From: Haematomicrobium sanguinis DSM 21259
GTDB taxonomy: Bacteria > Actinomycetota > Actinomycetes > Actinomycetales > Micrococcaceae
Length of the DNA: 64,000 nt
Reading direction: 5' to 3'
NCBI RefSeq assembly: GCF_000688395.1
Contig: NZ_JIAG01000002.1
Location: 220,262-284,261 of the forward strand
The notes below the pieces were generated by a model. That model saw only the letters and a program-made list of their open reading frames with translations, searched no databases and was not told where the DNA came from. Shown here in pieces: positions 53,611 to 61,679 of this stretch. Positions within the stretch are counted from its first letter, which is position 1. Every line of letters starts with the position of its first letter. The translations under genes were made by a program, and so were the position numbers.

Positions 53611-54887
53611 TAGGCCTCCGGTGCATCGGTTTTCGCCTCGGGTTCTTCCCGTGGCGTGTCCTCCACCGTAGCGCCCGTCTCTGACAGTGAATTTTCTGGC
53701 ACCGGCTTTTCTGGCAGCGTCTTTTCCGAGCGCGGCTTGCGTTCGGCGCGGTCCCCGCGACCACCATGCTCGTTGCGCCCGCCACGCCCGGCATCCCGCC
53801 CGCGGTCAAATTTCTTAGCCCGCTCCGAACGCTCGGGCTGCTCAGGCTTGTCATGATCGGGCACGAGGTCGATGATCTCGGGTTCCGCAAAATCGCCGAT
53901 CCCGAGCGCCTCTTCGGCCCGGCGCGCTTGAAGGCGCCACGAGTCGGCCTCGTCGCCGCGACCCGCGGCCTCAAGCGCATCCGCGTACGCCGAGAACAAG
54001 CGCGGGCTGTAACTGAACGCCTTGTTCTTATCCAGGTACGGCGTCTCCAGCGCGCTCACCGCGGCCTCGAATTGCCCCAAGTCTGCCCGCGCCCCGGATT
54101 CGACCATCGACATTTCGACCTTGCCGGCGGTGTCCAGTTCGGCCACTTCGGCGCTACGGGCGATCTCCAGCGCCTTCTCCGGTTTCCCGTTGCCGCGCTC
54201 GGCGTCGGCAATGAGCGGCAGGTGTACTTGCGATCCGGAAATTCGGCGGTGCGTGCGCAGTTCGCGCAGCGCCTCGGCGTAGTGACCGGCTTGGTACGCG
54301 GCAATTCCCACGGCCTCACGCACGACGGCCAACCGTCCGCCGCGCCGGCTCGCCGCCAGGGTGTGTTGGAACGCGAGTTCAGGGTCATCCTCGATCACGC
54401 GCGCAGCCATCACGAGGTGCTTGGCCACCCACTTGGCGCTGTGATCTTCCAGGTTATTGACCTGCGCGGTGGTTACTCGGTCCAGCTCGCCGCCGGTCAC
54501 GTCCTCGTCAATATCTGGGGAGCGGCCGCGGTCGGCACGGTTCGCGCTGCGCAAATCCGAGGGGTTGCGCTCGGGAACCGGCCGTGCCTCGCGCTCGGGG
54601 CGCGGGCCACGGTCCTCACGCGGACGGAAGCCACCTTCGCGCCGACCTGCCCCTTGACCCTCTCGCCGCGGCTTCCCGGCACCTTCGGTGCGCTTGCGCG
54701 CGTAAGGCGACTTATCGCCGTCGTTCTTCCGGAAAGGTTTGCGTTCGCCATCTGAAGCACGACGACGCCCCTCACCAGAGCGGTCATCGCGCCGTGGAGT
54801 TCGCCCACCGGTGCTGCGTTGCGGGCCGGAGCGGGCAGGGCGCCGGGGATTGTCGCGGGGTTCGCTGTTGTCTGCCATTGTGTTCAC
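53610..54887 (-). CDS. conserved actinobacterial protein with charged tails and helical repeats
   Basis: 425 residues. A very basic, disordered N-terminal third (PRRPARSGPQRSTGGRTPRRD...) is followed from about 140 to 330 by helix pairs resembling TPR-type repeats (WVAKHLVMAARVIEDDPELAFQHTLAASR, AVGIAAYQAGHYAEALRELRTHRRISG), and a charged C-terminal tail. Such proteins occupy this place before the HAD gene in actinobacteria; no function is established to my knowledge. The N-terminal region carries FRKNDGDKSPYARKR with the exact 15-mer. Start GTG 54887 (AGGG upstream) or ATG 54878. Confidence 0.8.
   Translation of the reverse strand: MNTMADNSEPRDNPRRPARSGPQRSTGGRTPRRDDRSGEGRRRASDGERKPFRKNDGDKSPYARKRTEGAGKPRREGQGAGRREGGFRPREDRGPRPEREARPVPERNPSDLRSANRADRGRSPDIDEDVTGGELDRVTTAQVNNLEDHSAKWVAKHLVMAARVIEDDPELAFQHTLAASRRGGRLAVVREAVGIAAYQAGHYAEALRELRTHRRISGSQVHLPLIADAERGNGKPEKALEIARSAEVAELDTAGKVEMSMVESGARADLGQFEAAVSALETPYLDKNKAFSYSPRLFSAYADALEAAGRGDEADSWRLQARRAEEALGIGDFAEPEIIDLVPDHDKPEQPERSERAKKFDRGRDAGRGGRNEHGGRGDRAERKPRSEKTLPEKPVPENSLSETGATVEDTPREEPEAKTDAPEA
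54714..54728 (-). repeat. dispersed 15-mer AAGAACGACGGCGAT (copy 6)
   Basis: Exact copy read as KNDGD within PFRKNDGDKSPY, in the disordered basic region of the helical-repeat protein. Confidence 0.82.
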
Positions 54888-54924
54888 CGGTCCCTATTGA
54901 GCTTGTGCGCGTAGTGCGCGGTGT

Positions 54925-55446
54925 CTAGTCTACCGGGGCGGGCGCGGGGCTCGCGCCCATGAAGTGCGCGTAGGCGCCGAGAATGTGCGGCCAGTCGGAG
55001 TATTTACGGTACTGGTCCCAGCCTTCACTACCGGGGGCCCAGCCGCGGTGCGTCAGTGTGACCGTGGTGGCTGTCGTGGCGCCGTCTGCCGGTTCGAATT
55101 CGATGACGACCTCCGTCGGCGACTCGGGGTTCGCGCCGAGTGTCCACGCGAGTTGGATGAGCTCGGGCGGGGTGAAATCGTCGATGTTGGCCCAAACCTG
55201 GGTGGCGCCGTCCTCGGACTCTTCGGCGATTTCGGTTTCGGAGAAATACGGGTGGGACTCGTCGCCAAAATTGGTGTGCTCGTGCGGCCACCACAGGTGC
55301 AGGTACTCGGTGAAGCCTTCGAAGGCGGTGGTCTGATCCGCAGGAACCGTGGTTGTGACTACCCGGTCGGGCGGCGGCGTTGACGGGGTGCTCGCCTCGG
55401 GCGCGGGCGCGTCGGAAAAGAGCGGCTGGTCCATGTCTGTTGCCAT
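54925..55446 (-). CDS. SRPBCC/AHSA1-like protein
   Basis: 173 residues. A Pro/Thr-rich N-terminal stretch is followed by VTTTVPADQTTAFEGFTEYLHLWWPHEHT, ATQVWANIDDFTPPELIQLAWTLG, TEVVIEFEPADGATTATTVTLTHRGW and the final helix YSDWPHILGAYAHFMG, the pattern of a START-type helix-grip fold found in Aha1-like proteins. Ligand unknown. It begins 9 nt after the end of the Xre gene. Confidence 0.85.
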   Translation of the reverse strand: MATDMDQPLFSDAPAPEASTPSTPPPDRVVTTTVPADQTTAFEGFTEYLHLWWPHEHTNFGDESHPYFSETEIAEESEDGATQVWANIDDFTPPELIQLAWTLGANPESPTEVVIEFEPADGATTATTVTLTHRGWAPGSEGWDQYRKYSDWPHILGAYAHFMGASPAPAPVD

Positions 55447-55455
55447 GGATTCAGA

Positions 55456-55770
55456 TTAGGCGATCTGGTAGGTCTCGTCACCCAGTTGAACTTCAACCCG
55501 CAACGTCCCGCCGACCGCTTCGACATAGCAGCGAAGAGTGTTCAGTTGCGTGCGTTTGATATCGCCCTGTTCGATCTTCGTCACTCGTTTCTGGTTCACC
55601 GAGAGTTCGGACGCCACATCGGATTGGGTGAGGTTGTACGCCTCACGAAGTTCGCGCAATCGGTATGCACGAACTTCGGCACGCAGTATTGACTCGAATT
55701 GCGAAATTTTCTGCGCATCGACCGGACGCCTCTGCAACAGTTCGTCAAGATTCTTCGCCCTTGTCGCCAT
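55456..55770 (-). CDS. Xre-family DNA-binding protein, HigA/antitoxin-like
   Basis: 104 residues. The HTH core is RLRELREAYNLTQSDVASELSVNQKRVTKIEQGDI, followed by RTQLNTLRCYVEAVGGTLRVEVQL, the layout of HigA-type antitoxins that work with a HigB-like toxin. No toxin gene is next to it: upstream on the same strand is the PhzF stop 36 nt away and downstream the AHSA1-like gene. It may be a lone regulator or a remnant of a toxin-antitoxin pair. Confidence 0.85.
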   Translation of the reverse strand: MATRAKNLDELLQRRPVDAQKISQFESILRAEVRAYRLRELREAYNLTQSDVASELSVNQKRVTKIEQGDIKRTQLNTLRCYVEAVGGTLRVEVQLGDETYQIA

Positions 55771-55806
55771 CCCTCCACAAGATCGCTGGCAGGTTCAGCG
55801 CTGGAA

Positions 55807-56664
55807 TTAGAGCCGAGTGGCGAATCCGCTCACCGTGATGCCGCCGGATTCGGGAACATCGGCGATCAGCTCGCTGGGGCGCCCCAAGTTCTCACCCTGA
55901 TAAATCCTGACGCGCGCCGGCGGCGCCACGCGACCGATCGCCCGCAGGTACGCGCCGGTGGACGCCGCAGCCGATCCGGTCGCCGGATCCTCCAGCATCG
56001 CCCCCACGGGGAACAGGTTGCGCGCCTCAAACACCTCGACGCCGTCCTCGCCGACACCCAGGTAGCGCAGTACACTCACCGTCCCGGTCCAGTTGTTCCG
56101 GCGCATAATTTCGCTCATGGCCGCACCATCAAACGTGAACCCGTCGAAATCCTCCCGACGCGAGAGCACGATATTGGGATGCCAGTTCCCGGCAAACGCC
56201 TCCTTCGGCGGGAAACGGTCATCGATTGCGTCACGGCCAAGGCCGAGGAGCGCCAGCACCTCGGCCAGCGCCCGGTCATCGAGATCGCGCACGTGCGGCT
56301 CGACGCTGGCAAAGGACGCCTTGACCTTTCCGCCAACCCGCTCGGTGGAAATGGTGATCTCGCCGACCGGCGTCAGGAAACGGTAATCACCGGTCTCACC
56401 CGTTTCGGACAGCGAGACCGCCAGAGCCACCGTTGCGTGTCCGCAAAACGGCACCACGGCACTGGGCGAAAAATACCGCACGCGCTGGAGCCGCCCGTTG
56501 CCGCCGACATTCGGTTCGATCACAAACACGGTCTCGGCAAACCCGACGTCCGCCGCGATGCCGAGCATGCTCGCGTCGTCGAGCCCGCGCGCATCCAGCA
56601 CGATCCCCGCCGGGTTACCGCCCATCCCCTCGCGGGTAAAAGCCGCGTACTTCACCACATCCAT
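55807..56664 (-). CDS. PhzF-family isomerase-like protein
   Basis: 285 residues. Family hallmarks are YAAFTREGMGGNPAGIVLDARGL, the catalytic Glu in GFAETVFV, FCGHATVALAV and the DPATGSAAASTGAYL segment. PhzF proteins isomerise or bind small dihydro compounds; outside phenazine clusters the substrate is usually unknown. It lies 28 nt before the MFS transporter end on the same strand and is likely co-transcribed with it, which would place it in the MarR regulon. Confidence 0.93.
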   Translation of the reverse strand: MDVVKYAAFTREGMGGNPAGIVLDARGLDDASMLGIAADVGFAETVFVIEPNVGGNGRLQRVRYFSPSAVVPFCGHATVALAVSLSETGETGDYRFLTPVGEITISTERVGGKVKASFASVEPHVRDLDDRALAEVLALLGLGRDAIDDRFPPKEAFAGNWHPNIVLSRREDFDGFTFDGAAMSEIMRRNNWTGTVSVLRYLGVGEDGVEVFEARNLFPVGAMLEDPATGSAAASTGAYLRAIGRVAPPARVRIYQGENLGRPSELIADVPESGGITVSGFATRL

Positions 56665-56691
56665 AGTGGTCCATCCTTTCGCTCGCCCCGT

Positions 56692-57894
56692 CTATTTGGC
56701 AACCGGAATGCCGGCCGCCGCGGGAGCGGGGGTCGGGGACGCGCCGTCGTGCATCTCTTGGGTGCGGGAAGCAATCACCATGACCACGAGCGCCAGCGCG
56801 GCAATTCCCGCGCCAATCCAGAGCGGCGCGGTGAATCCAAGTCCGACGGCGATGCCCACTCCCCCGGCCCACGCACCGAGCGCGTTGCCCAAGTTAAAGG
56901 CAGCAATATTCGCCCCGGATGCGAGGGTAGGTGCGCTTCCAGCGTGGTTCATGATCCGGCTTTGCAAGCCGGGCACGGTTCCGAATCCGAAGCCGCCCAT
57001 GAGCACGAGGGCGATGATCGTGACAACTTGGGAGTGCGCGAACGCGGCGAAGGTTGCGAGTGTGAGCGCGAGGGCGGTGATAAAGAGGATGAGGGTGCGG
57101 TCAATGTTGCGGTCGGCGAGTTTGCCGCCAACCCAGTTTCCGACCACGAGTCCTGCGCCGAGAACCACAAGGAGCCACGGCACGGCGCTCGGGGCGAAGC
57201 CGCTGACCTCGGTCAGGGTGTAGGCGATGTAGGTAAAGGCGCCGAACATGCCGCCGAAGGCGAGGGCCGTGACGGTGAGCGAAAGCCAGACTTGGCCGTT
57301 GCGGAAGGCGCTCAATTCTTGCTTGAGGTGAACGGGCGCGTCGGTGGCGCGCTGAGCCGGGACGAGCGTGGCGACGCCGACGAACGCGATCACGCCGATC
57401 GCGGAAATGGCCCAGAAAGTGGAACGCCAACCGAGCTGCTGTCCGAGGAGGGTGCCAAGCGGGACGCCCAGGATGTTCGCGGCGGTGAGACCGGTGAACA
57501 TGATGGCAATGGCGCCGGCTTTCTTTGCGGGCGGCACGAGCGAAGCCGCGACGACCGAACCGATGCCGAAGAAGGCGCCGTGACAGAGGGCGGCAATGAT
57601 GAGGCCAATCATGGCGAGGGCGTAACTGTCCGCGAGTGCGGTGAGGACGTTGCCGATGATGAAGAGCACGATCAGGCCGAGCAGCACTTGCTTGCGCGGC
57701 AGTTTGGTGGTGGCGGCGGTGAGGCCGAGCGCGCCGACGACGACGCTGAGCGCGTAGCCGGAGATGAGCCAGCCTGCGGTGGACTCGTTGACGGCGAAGT
57801 CGGTGGCGACCTCCGGCAGCAGTCCCATAATGACGAATTCGGTGAGGCCGATGCCGAAGGCACCGATGGCCAGTGCGATGAGGCCGAGTGACAT
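56692..57894 (-). CDS. MFS transporter, DHA1 drug-efflux-like
   Basis: 400 residues with about 12 helices. The N-terminal FGIGLTEFVIMGLLPEVATDFAV and GWLISGYALSVVVGALGLT blocks plus LPRKQVLLGLIVLFIIGN and the GPxxG-like GLTAANILGVPLGTLLGQQLGW are of the AraJ/CmlR-type DHA1 group. Substrate unknown. The divergent marR gene and the operator region between them point to inducible efflux of a toxic compound. Confidence 0.93.
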   Translation of the reverse strand: MSLGLIALAIGAFGIGLTEFVIMGLLPEVATDFAVNESTAGWLISGYALSVVVGALGLTAATTKLPRKQVLLGLIVLFIIGNVLTALADSYALAMIGLIIAALCHGAFFGIGSVVAASLVPPAKKAGAIAIMFTGLTAANILGVPLGTLLGQQLGWRSTFWAISAIGVIAFVGVATLVPAQRATDAPVHLKQELSAFRNGQVWLSLTVTALAFGGMFGAFTYIAYTLTEVSGFAPSAVPWLLVVLGAGLVVGNWVGGKLADRNIDRTLILFITALALTLATFAAFAHSQVVTIIALVLMGGFGFGTVPGLQSRIMNHAGSAPTLASGANIAAFNLGNALGAWAGGVGIAVGLGFTAPLWIGAGIAALALVVMVIASRTQEMHDGASPTPAPAAAGIPVAK

Positions 57895-57945
57895 GTGTAG
57901 TTCCCTTGTAGGTGTGAGTGGGGCGTTCTGGTGTAAACTTGGAGT

Positions 57946-58017
57946 TAGTTGCAGACGCGGGATATTGCGTTACGGAGATTAATTGTTGCACACGCAAGTA
58001 ATCTGCGCAAGCAACTA
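57946..58017. promoter_or_regulatory. candidate MarR operator region
   Basis: GTTGCAGACGC (57948-57958) and GTTGCACACGC (57985-57995) are direct repeats with one difference, and GCGCAAGCAAC (58005-58015) is a related inverted copy. Dyads TAGTTGC/GCAACTA (57946, 58011) and AGATTA/TAATCT (57976, 57999) overlap them. The region fills the gap between the divergent MFS and marR genes and probably overlaps both promoters. Confidence 0.6.
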
Positions 58018-58035
58018 TTTAGCAGGAGGTCTTTT

Positions 58036-58491
58036 GTGAGCATTGCCGATGATGCTATTGAGGTGCGCGCGCAGGGCTGGCGCACCCTTGCCGCGTTGCA
58101 CTCGATGATTGAAACTGCGCTGGAGCGTGCCCTATCTGCGGTGGGACTCTCGGTTGTGGAGTACACGGTATTGGACGCGCTGAACCGTCAGGACGGGTGG
58201 CACATGCGGATGCAGCAGCTGGCCTCCGCGACGGCACTGAGCGCAAGTGCGACCACGCGCCTGGTCACCCGGCTAGAGGATCGGGCGCTCTTGACGCGCG
58301 TCCTGTGTGCCGACGATCGGCGCGGCATCTATACCGAGCTCACCGCGGCCGGATCGGCGCTGTATCAAAAGGCGCGGCCGCTGCATGACGCTGCTTTGGA
58401 AAGCGTGCTGGCGGACGCCGCCGAACGGTCAGAACTTGCCACAATGGCCGCCGCGGTGCAACAGGTGAGCACCACGACGGCCAGTGTATGA
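58036..58491 (+). CDS. MarR-family transcriptional regulator
   Basis: 151 residues from a GTG at 58036 with AGGAGG seven nucleotides upstream; a longer frame upstream runs through the operator and lacks a ribosome site. The winged helix reads QDGWHMRMQQLASATALSASATTRLVTRLEDRALLTRVLCADDRRGIYTELT, with the DxRG wing motif. It should repress the divergent MFS gene and itself through the repeats at 57946-58017. Confidence 0.95.
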   Translation: MSIADDAIEVRAQGWRTLAALHSMIETALERALSAVGLSVVEYTVLDALNRQDGWHMRMQQLASATALSASATTRLVTRLEDRALLTRVLCADDRRGIYTELTAAGSALYQKARPLHDAALESVLADAAERSELATMAAAVQQVSTTTASV

Positions 58492-58500
58492 GGGCTGCGT

Positions 58501-58552
58501 TTAGGACCTGCGGTTAGAGCCTGGGCTTAGGACCTGGGGTTAGGGCGGGCGC
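58501..58552. repeat. 13-bp tandem repeat in the marR-surface protein gap
   Basis: Four 13-bp units of TTAGGACCTGGGG type (58501, 58514, 58527, 58540; the last diverged) occupy the 71-bp space between two convergent genes. No hairpin terminator is otherwise seen here. Confidence 0.8.
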
Positions 58553-58562
58553 GGGCGCGCCG

Positions 58563-61208
58563 TTAGGCGCGGCGGCGGCGCAATTGCATAAGCGTCACCA
58601 CGGCAGCAGCGAGGAGCAGTGCCGCACCGATCATCAGGTAAGGGCCAGCTCCCATGCCGCCCGAGATGGGCAGTTCGATTTGGCGCTGGTCGTACACCTT
58701 AATGGTGGCCGGGTCTAGTGTGACGTCCGCGGTGCCATCCTGCCCCTCGGCCAGTGTCAACTCGAGGGCCCCGTTGTCGGCAATGGAGATGGTCACTCCG
58801 ATGGGCTCGGCTAGCAAGGTGTGCCCGGCTGGGGCTTGGGTTTCCACAAGCCAATAGCTGCCCGGGTTGACGCCGGTAATCTCAAATGTTCCCGGTCCTT
58901 GCGGCGTGATGGTTCCGACCACATCGCCCACCGCGCCATTATTATTGGCCCGCATTTCGAAGCTCGAACCATCGATGAGAGCGGGGCTGGATTGCCCGCG
59001 TTCGGCGTATCCGTACTTTTCAAGGGCAATCTTGATCTGGTCATTGTTGATCGCGATCGGCTGTTGCGGGGCGAGCGAGTCGCCTGAGACGGTGAATTTC
59101 GCCACGACTCCCTGCTTGGGCTTGTAACCGGTGGGCGCCGTGACTTCCTCCAGGGTGTAATCACCCCAGGGCAGGTTCTCCACCTTGAATCCTCCGGCGC
59201 GATTATCGGTGTCCAGCAAGTTTGACTGGGTTCCAGTGAAATCTTGAATTTCTTCGACGTACCCGTTGGGGCCGACCAGGCGCCACGCGGAACCGGCGAG
59301 CATTTGGCGAGTATCGCCGTCGTACTTCTCCCAGGTGAGCGCCCCGGGTAGGTCGGTATTGACGATCTCGCAGGAAGTCGACTTGCTTTGCGGCACCTCA
59401 AATTGGTTTGCGCCGGCCCCGGTGAGCGGGACGTTTGTGGCGGGGCCGCCCTCGACCGAGCAGCGGATGGCGGAGATCTTGTAGCCGGGTTGCTCCTTCT
59501 CGCCAAGGGTGTAGGTGCCGCTGGGGACGTCGCGGGTTTCACCGGATGCGAAGGCGAGTTCGGCGTCCTGGCCGCGCTTGGCGGTCAGGGTCCACGTCGA
59601 CGGGTCTTCGGGGGCGCCGTACTTGTTCTCGAACGACTTGGTGAGCGTCAGTTTGGTGCGGATTGGCGTATTGGTGAAGGTGCACTCGACGGTCGCGCCG
59701 GAAATCTCGCCCGCGCTGTGCGGCGGGATCGTGATTGTTCCGGAGCCGCCGGTGCCGGAGGCGAGCTCGTTGCCATTGAGTGTGCACTGGTAGGTCGAGG
59801 TGTACTTTTGCGCGAGGTCGCCGCCAACCAGGCTCTCGCCAATGGCGTAGGTGGAGCCGGACATGACCGGAAGCGGGCCGACTTCCTCTTGTTGGATGCC
59901 GTTGCTACTGCCAGTGGTAGTGTCTTCGGCGAGCGGCTCGGCGTCGCCTTCCGACGTGACGGTGAGGTTGAACTGGTCCCCCGACTCCGCGCGATCAACC
60001 ACGTTTTTCTTGAGCACGAGGTTCGCCGGGGACGTACAACTGGCGAGGTCGGTGCTGGTTTTCATCCCAGTGGTCACGGTGCCCAGGCGCTGCCAGGTGG
60101 TCGGGTCATAACGGTTGATCGTCTCGTTGGTGCCGAGCATGACCGAGCCGTCGGCATTAAAGGAGATGCCGTTGACGCGGTCTGGCACCGTGAATTCTCG
60201 AGTCCTGGAGGCGCGAATGTCGCCGCCTCCGTTGTCAATGGCGTTTTGGATGTTGGCGGCATTGATCGAGAAGATGCGGACCTTACCCGCTGGGGTGCTT
60301 TGCACCACGTAGAGGTTACCGGCGCTATCGAAGGCCATGTCGCCGTTGCCAGCGTTCTCGCTTGCGCCGGTATCGAAACGGCCGAGGTACTTGATGGAAT
60401 TTGACGCCTTATCGAAGGCCCACAAATAGAAGTACCGATTTCCCCAAATACTTGGCCGGTAGAAACTGCCAAAAATGTAGGTTCCGGTGCGCAAATCAAC
60501 GGCGCCCGCAACGATGGTCCCCGAATTAGAACTTGGGACAGCCAACGGGCCAATAACATTCCAGGAATTCGACTCGGCCAGGTACTCGAGTATGCGCACT
60601 CTGCCGCTCCCCTCGGGCCGGAGAGCATAGGCGGTTTGGCCGCCTTCACCAATCCCGAGCGCATTTGGCCGATTCGTGGTGTACGGTATGTTCCAGCGCC
60701 CAACCTGCGTGATGGCACCCGAATCGCTAATCTTCGAAACTACGGCCGAATAATCGATCGAATATGTAGCTCCGGCCTCGCATTGGAACGCGGAATTGTC
60801 GGCGAACATGAGCTCGCGGTTGCCCTGCGGGTCCTGGTTCTCTGCCGGTTGCGGGGTGGGCGCAGGCGATTCCTGCCCGTCGGTTTGGGGTTGCGGGGTT
60901 GCGCTTGCCGCCGGGTCTGTAGGCGGTTGCGGGGTTGATTCCGCGCCGGGGCGATGGTCCTGGCCGGGGGTGGTGCTGTCGCTTGGCGTTTCGCCTGGTG
61001 TTTCGGGCGACGTCTGGGTGGGCTCAGGCGATGAAGTCGATGCGGTGTCCTGAGCGGGATCCGGCCCAAGGTCCGACGGTGCCGCGATCGCAATGCCCGG
61101 AAGGAGCGCAAGTGTAGTAAGAATCGACGTTGCTGCGGCCACAATGCCGCGCCGACCTAGGCGCCGCTTCGCGCTCGCTCTCGAGGACGGGACGGACTCA
61201 TACTTCAC
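58563..61208 (-). CDS. surface protein with SpaA/Cna-B-like repeats and sortase-type C terminus
   Basis: About 880 residues from a GTG at 61208, which has GAGGTG nine nucleotides upstream (GTG 61220 is an alternative). A signal peptide (RRGIVAAATSILTTLALLPGIAIA) and a Pro/Thr/Ser-rich spacer lead into a ~260-residue domain with repeated YALRPEGSGRVRILEYL-like strands, probably a beta-propeller. Then come several prealbumin/Cna-B-like domains with E-box motifs (YTLGEKEQPGYK, YTLEEVTAPTGYK, YWLVETQAPAGH). The end is ELPISGGMGAGPYLMIG, a helix and RRRRA: a sortase sorting signal with LPISG in place of the usual LPxTG. No sortase gene is nearby. It may be a pilin-like or adhesive cell-wall protein. 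Confidence 0.88.
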   Translation of the reverse strand: MKYESVPSSRASAKRRLGRRGIVAAATSILTTLALLPGIAIAAPSDLGPDPAQDTASTSSPEPTQTSPETPGETPSDSTTPGQDHRPGAESTPQPPTDPAASATPQPQTDGQESPAPTPQPAENQDPQGNRELMFADNSAFQCEAGATYSIDYSAVVSKISDSGAITQVGRWNIPYTTNRPNALGIGEGGQTAYALRPEGSGRVRILEYLAESNSWNVIGPLAVPSSNSGTIVAGAVDLRTGTYIFGSFYRPSIWGNRYFYLWAFDKASNSIKYLGRFDTGASENAGNGDMAFDSAGNLYVVQSTPAGKVRIFSINAANIQNAIDNGGGDIRASRTREFTVPDRVNGISFNADGSVMLGTNETINRYDPTTWQRLGTVTTGMKTSTDLASCTSPANLVLKKNVVDRAESGDQFNLTVTSEGDAEPLAEDTTTGSSNGIQQEEVGPLPVMSGSTYAIGESLVGGDLAQKYTSTYQCTLNGNELASGTGGSGTITIPPHSAGEISGATVECTFTNTPIRTKLTLTKSFENKYGAPEDPSTWTLTAKRGQDAELAFASGETRDVPSGTYTLGEKEQPGYKISAIRCSVEGGPATNVPLTGAGANQFEVPQSKSTSCEIVNTDLPGALTWEKYDGDTRQMLAGSAWRLVGPNGYVEEIQDFTGTQSNLLDTDNRAGGFKVENLPWGDYTLEEVTAPTGYKPKQGVVAKFTVSGDSLAPQQPIAINNDQIKIALEKYGYAERGQSSPALIDGSSFEMRANNNGAVGDVVGTITPQGPGTFEITGVNPGSYWLVETQAPAGHTLLAEPIGVTISIADNGALELTLAEGQDGTADVTLDPATIKVYDQRQIELPISGGMGAGPYLMIGAALLLAAAVVTLMQLRRRRA

Positions 61209-61220
61209 GCGCTCATTCAC

Positions 61221-61679
61221 CTCAACACAGATTCACAACTTGCTAGACCGAGGTGTATGGACAAAAGACGTGAAAACCATTCCGGGCGCACGCAAAGGTG
61301 CGCCCGGAAGTGGACGGCGCCCCCCGATCACTGTTCCTATCACTCGATAGATTACGTGACGCCGAACTTTAATGTCCAGTCGACTTCGGCGCTTGTTGCC
61401 AACGGTAACGGAGACCGGGCATGGAGACCGCTGCCGCAGCACCGAATCCATGGTCAGCACCCCACGCTCCACGCTCCTCAAGTCAACATGTGCGAGCCAA
61501 GCACATGCGAGCCCACACATGCGAGATGCACCGCACTTCTCACCATAATTCATAGATAAAAGACGTAAATAATTACGACGACGATGGGTCGCCTTAACCT
61601 TTAATCTAAGGTTTATACTTGAGTATCTAATTTCCTAAATCACTTGTGATACACCTCACAGAAGAGTAATATTGTCTAT
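61221..61679. other. intergenic region between surface protein and DUF222 copy 2
   Basis: 459 bp with no convincing gene. It contains one perfect hairpin (61280-61309) and, toward the DUF222 gene, an AT-rich stretch (about 61555-61679) including aacctttaatctaaggttta, an imperfect dyad. Promoters for both divergent genes should lie here. Confidence 0.6.
61280..61309. terminator. perfect 12-bp hairpin in the divergent gap
   Basis: TTCCGGGCGCAC (61280-61291) pairs with 61298-61309 across a 6-nt loop. On the minus strand it is followed by TGGTTTTC. It is upstream of both flanking genes, so it may be a leader hairpin of the surface-protein mRNA (attenuator) or a leftover terminator. Confidence 0.5.

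Noticed and set aside
55699..57891. 730-codon plus-strand open frame across PhzF and MFS genes
   Set aside because: Antisense to two genes with clear family motifs; composition (His/Asp/Gly/Arg rich) is that of a shadow frame.
58501..58552. CRISPR-like array
   Set aside because: Units are 13 bp with no spacers; it is a simple tandem repeat, and no cas gene is present in the window.
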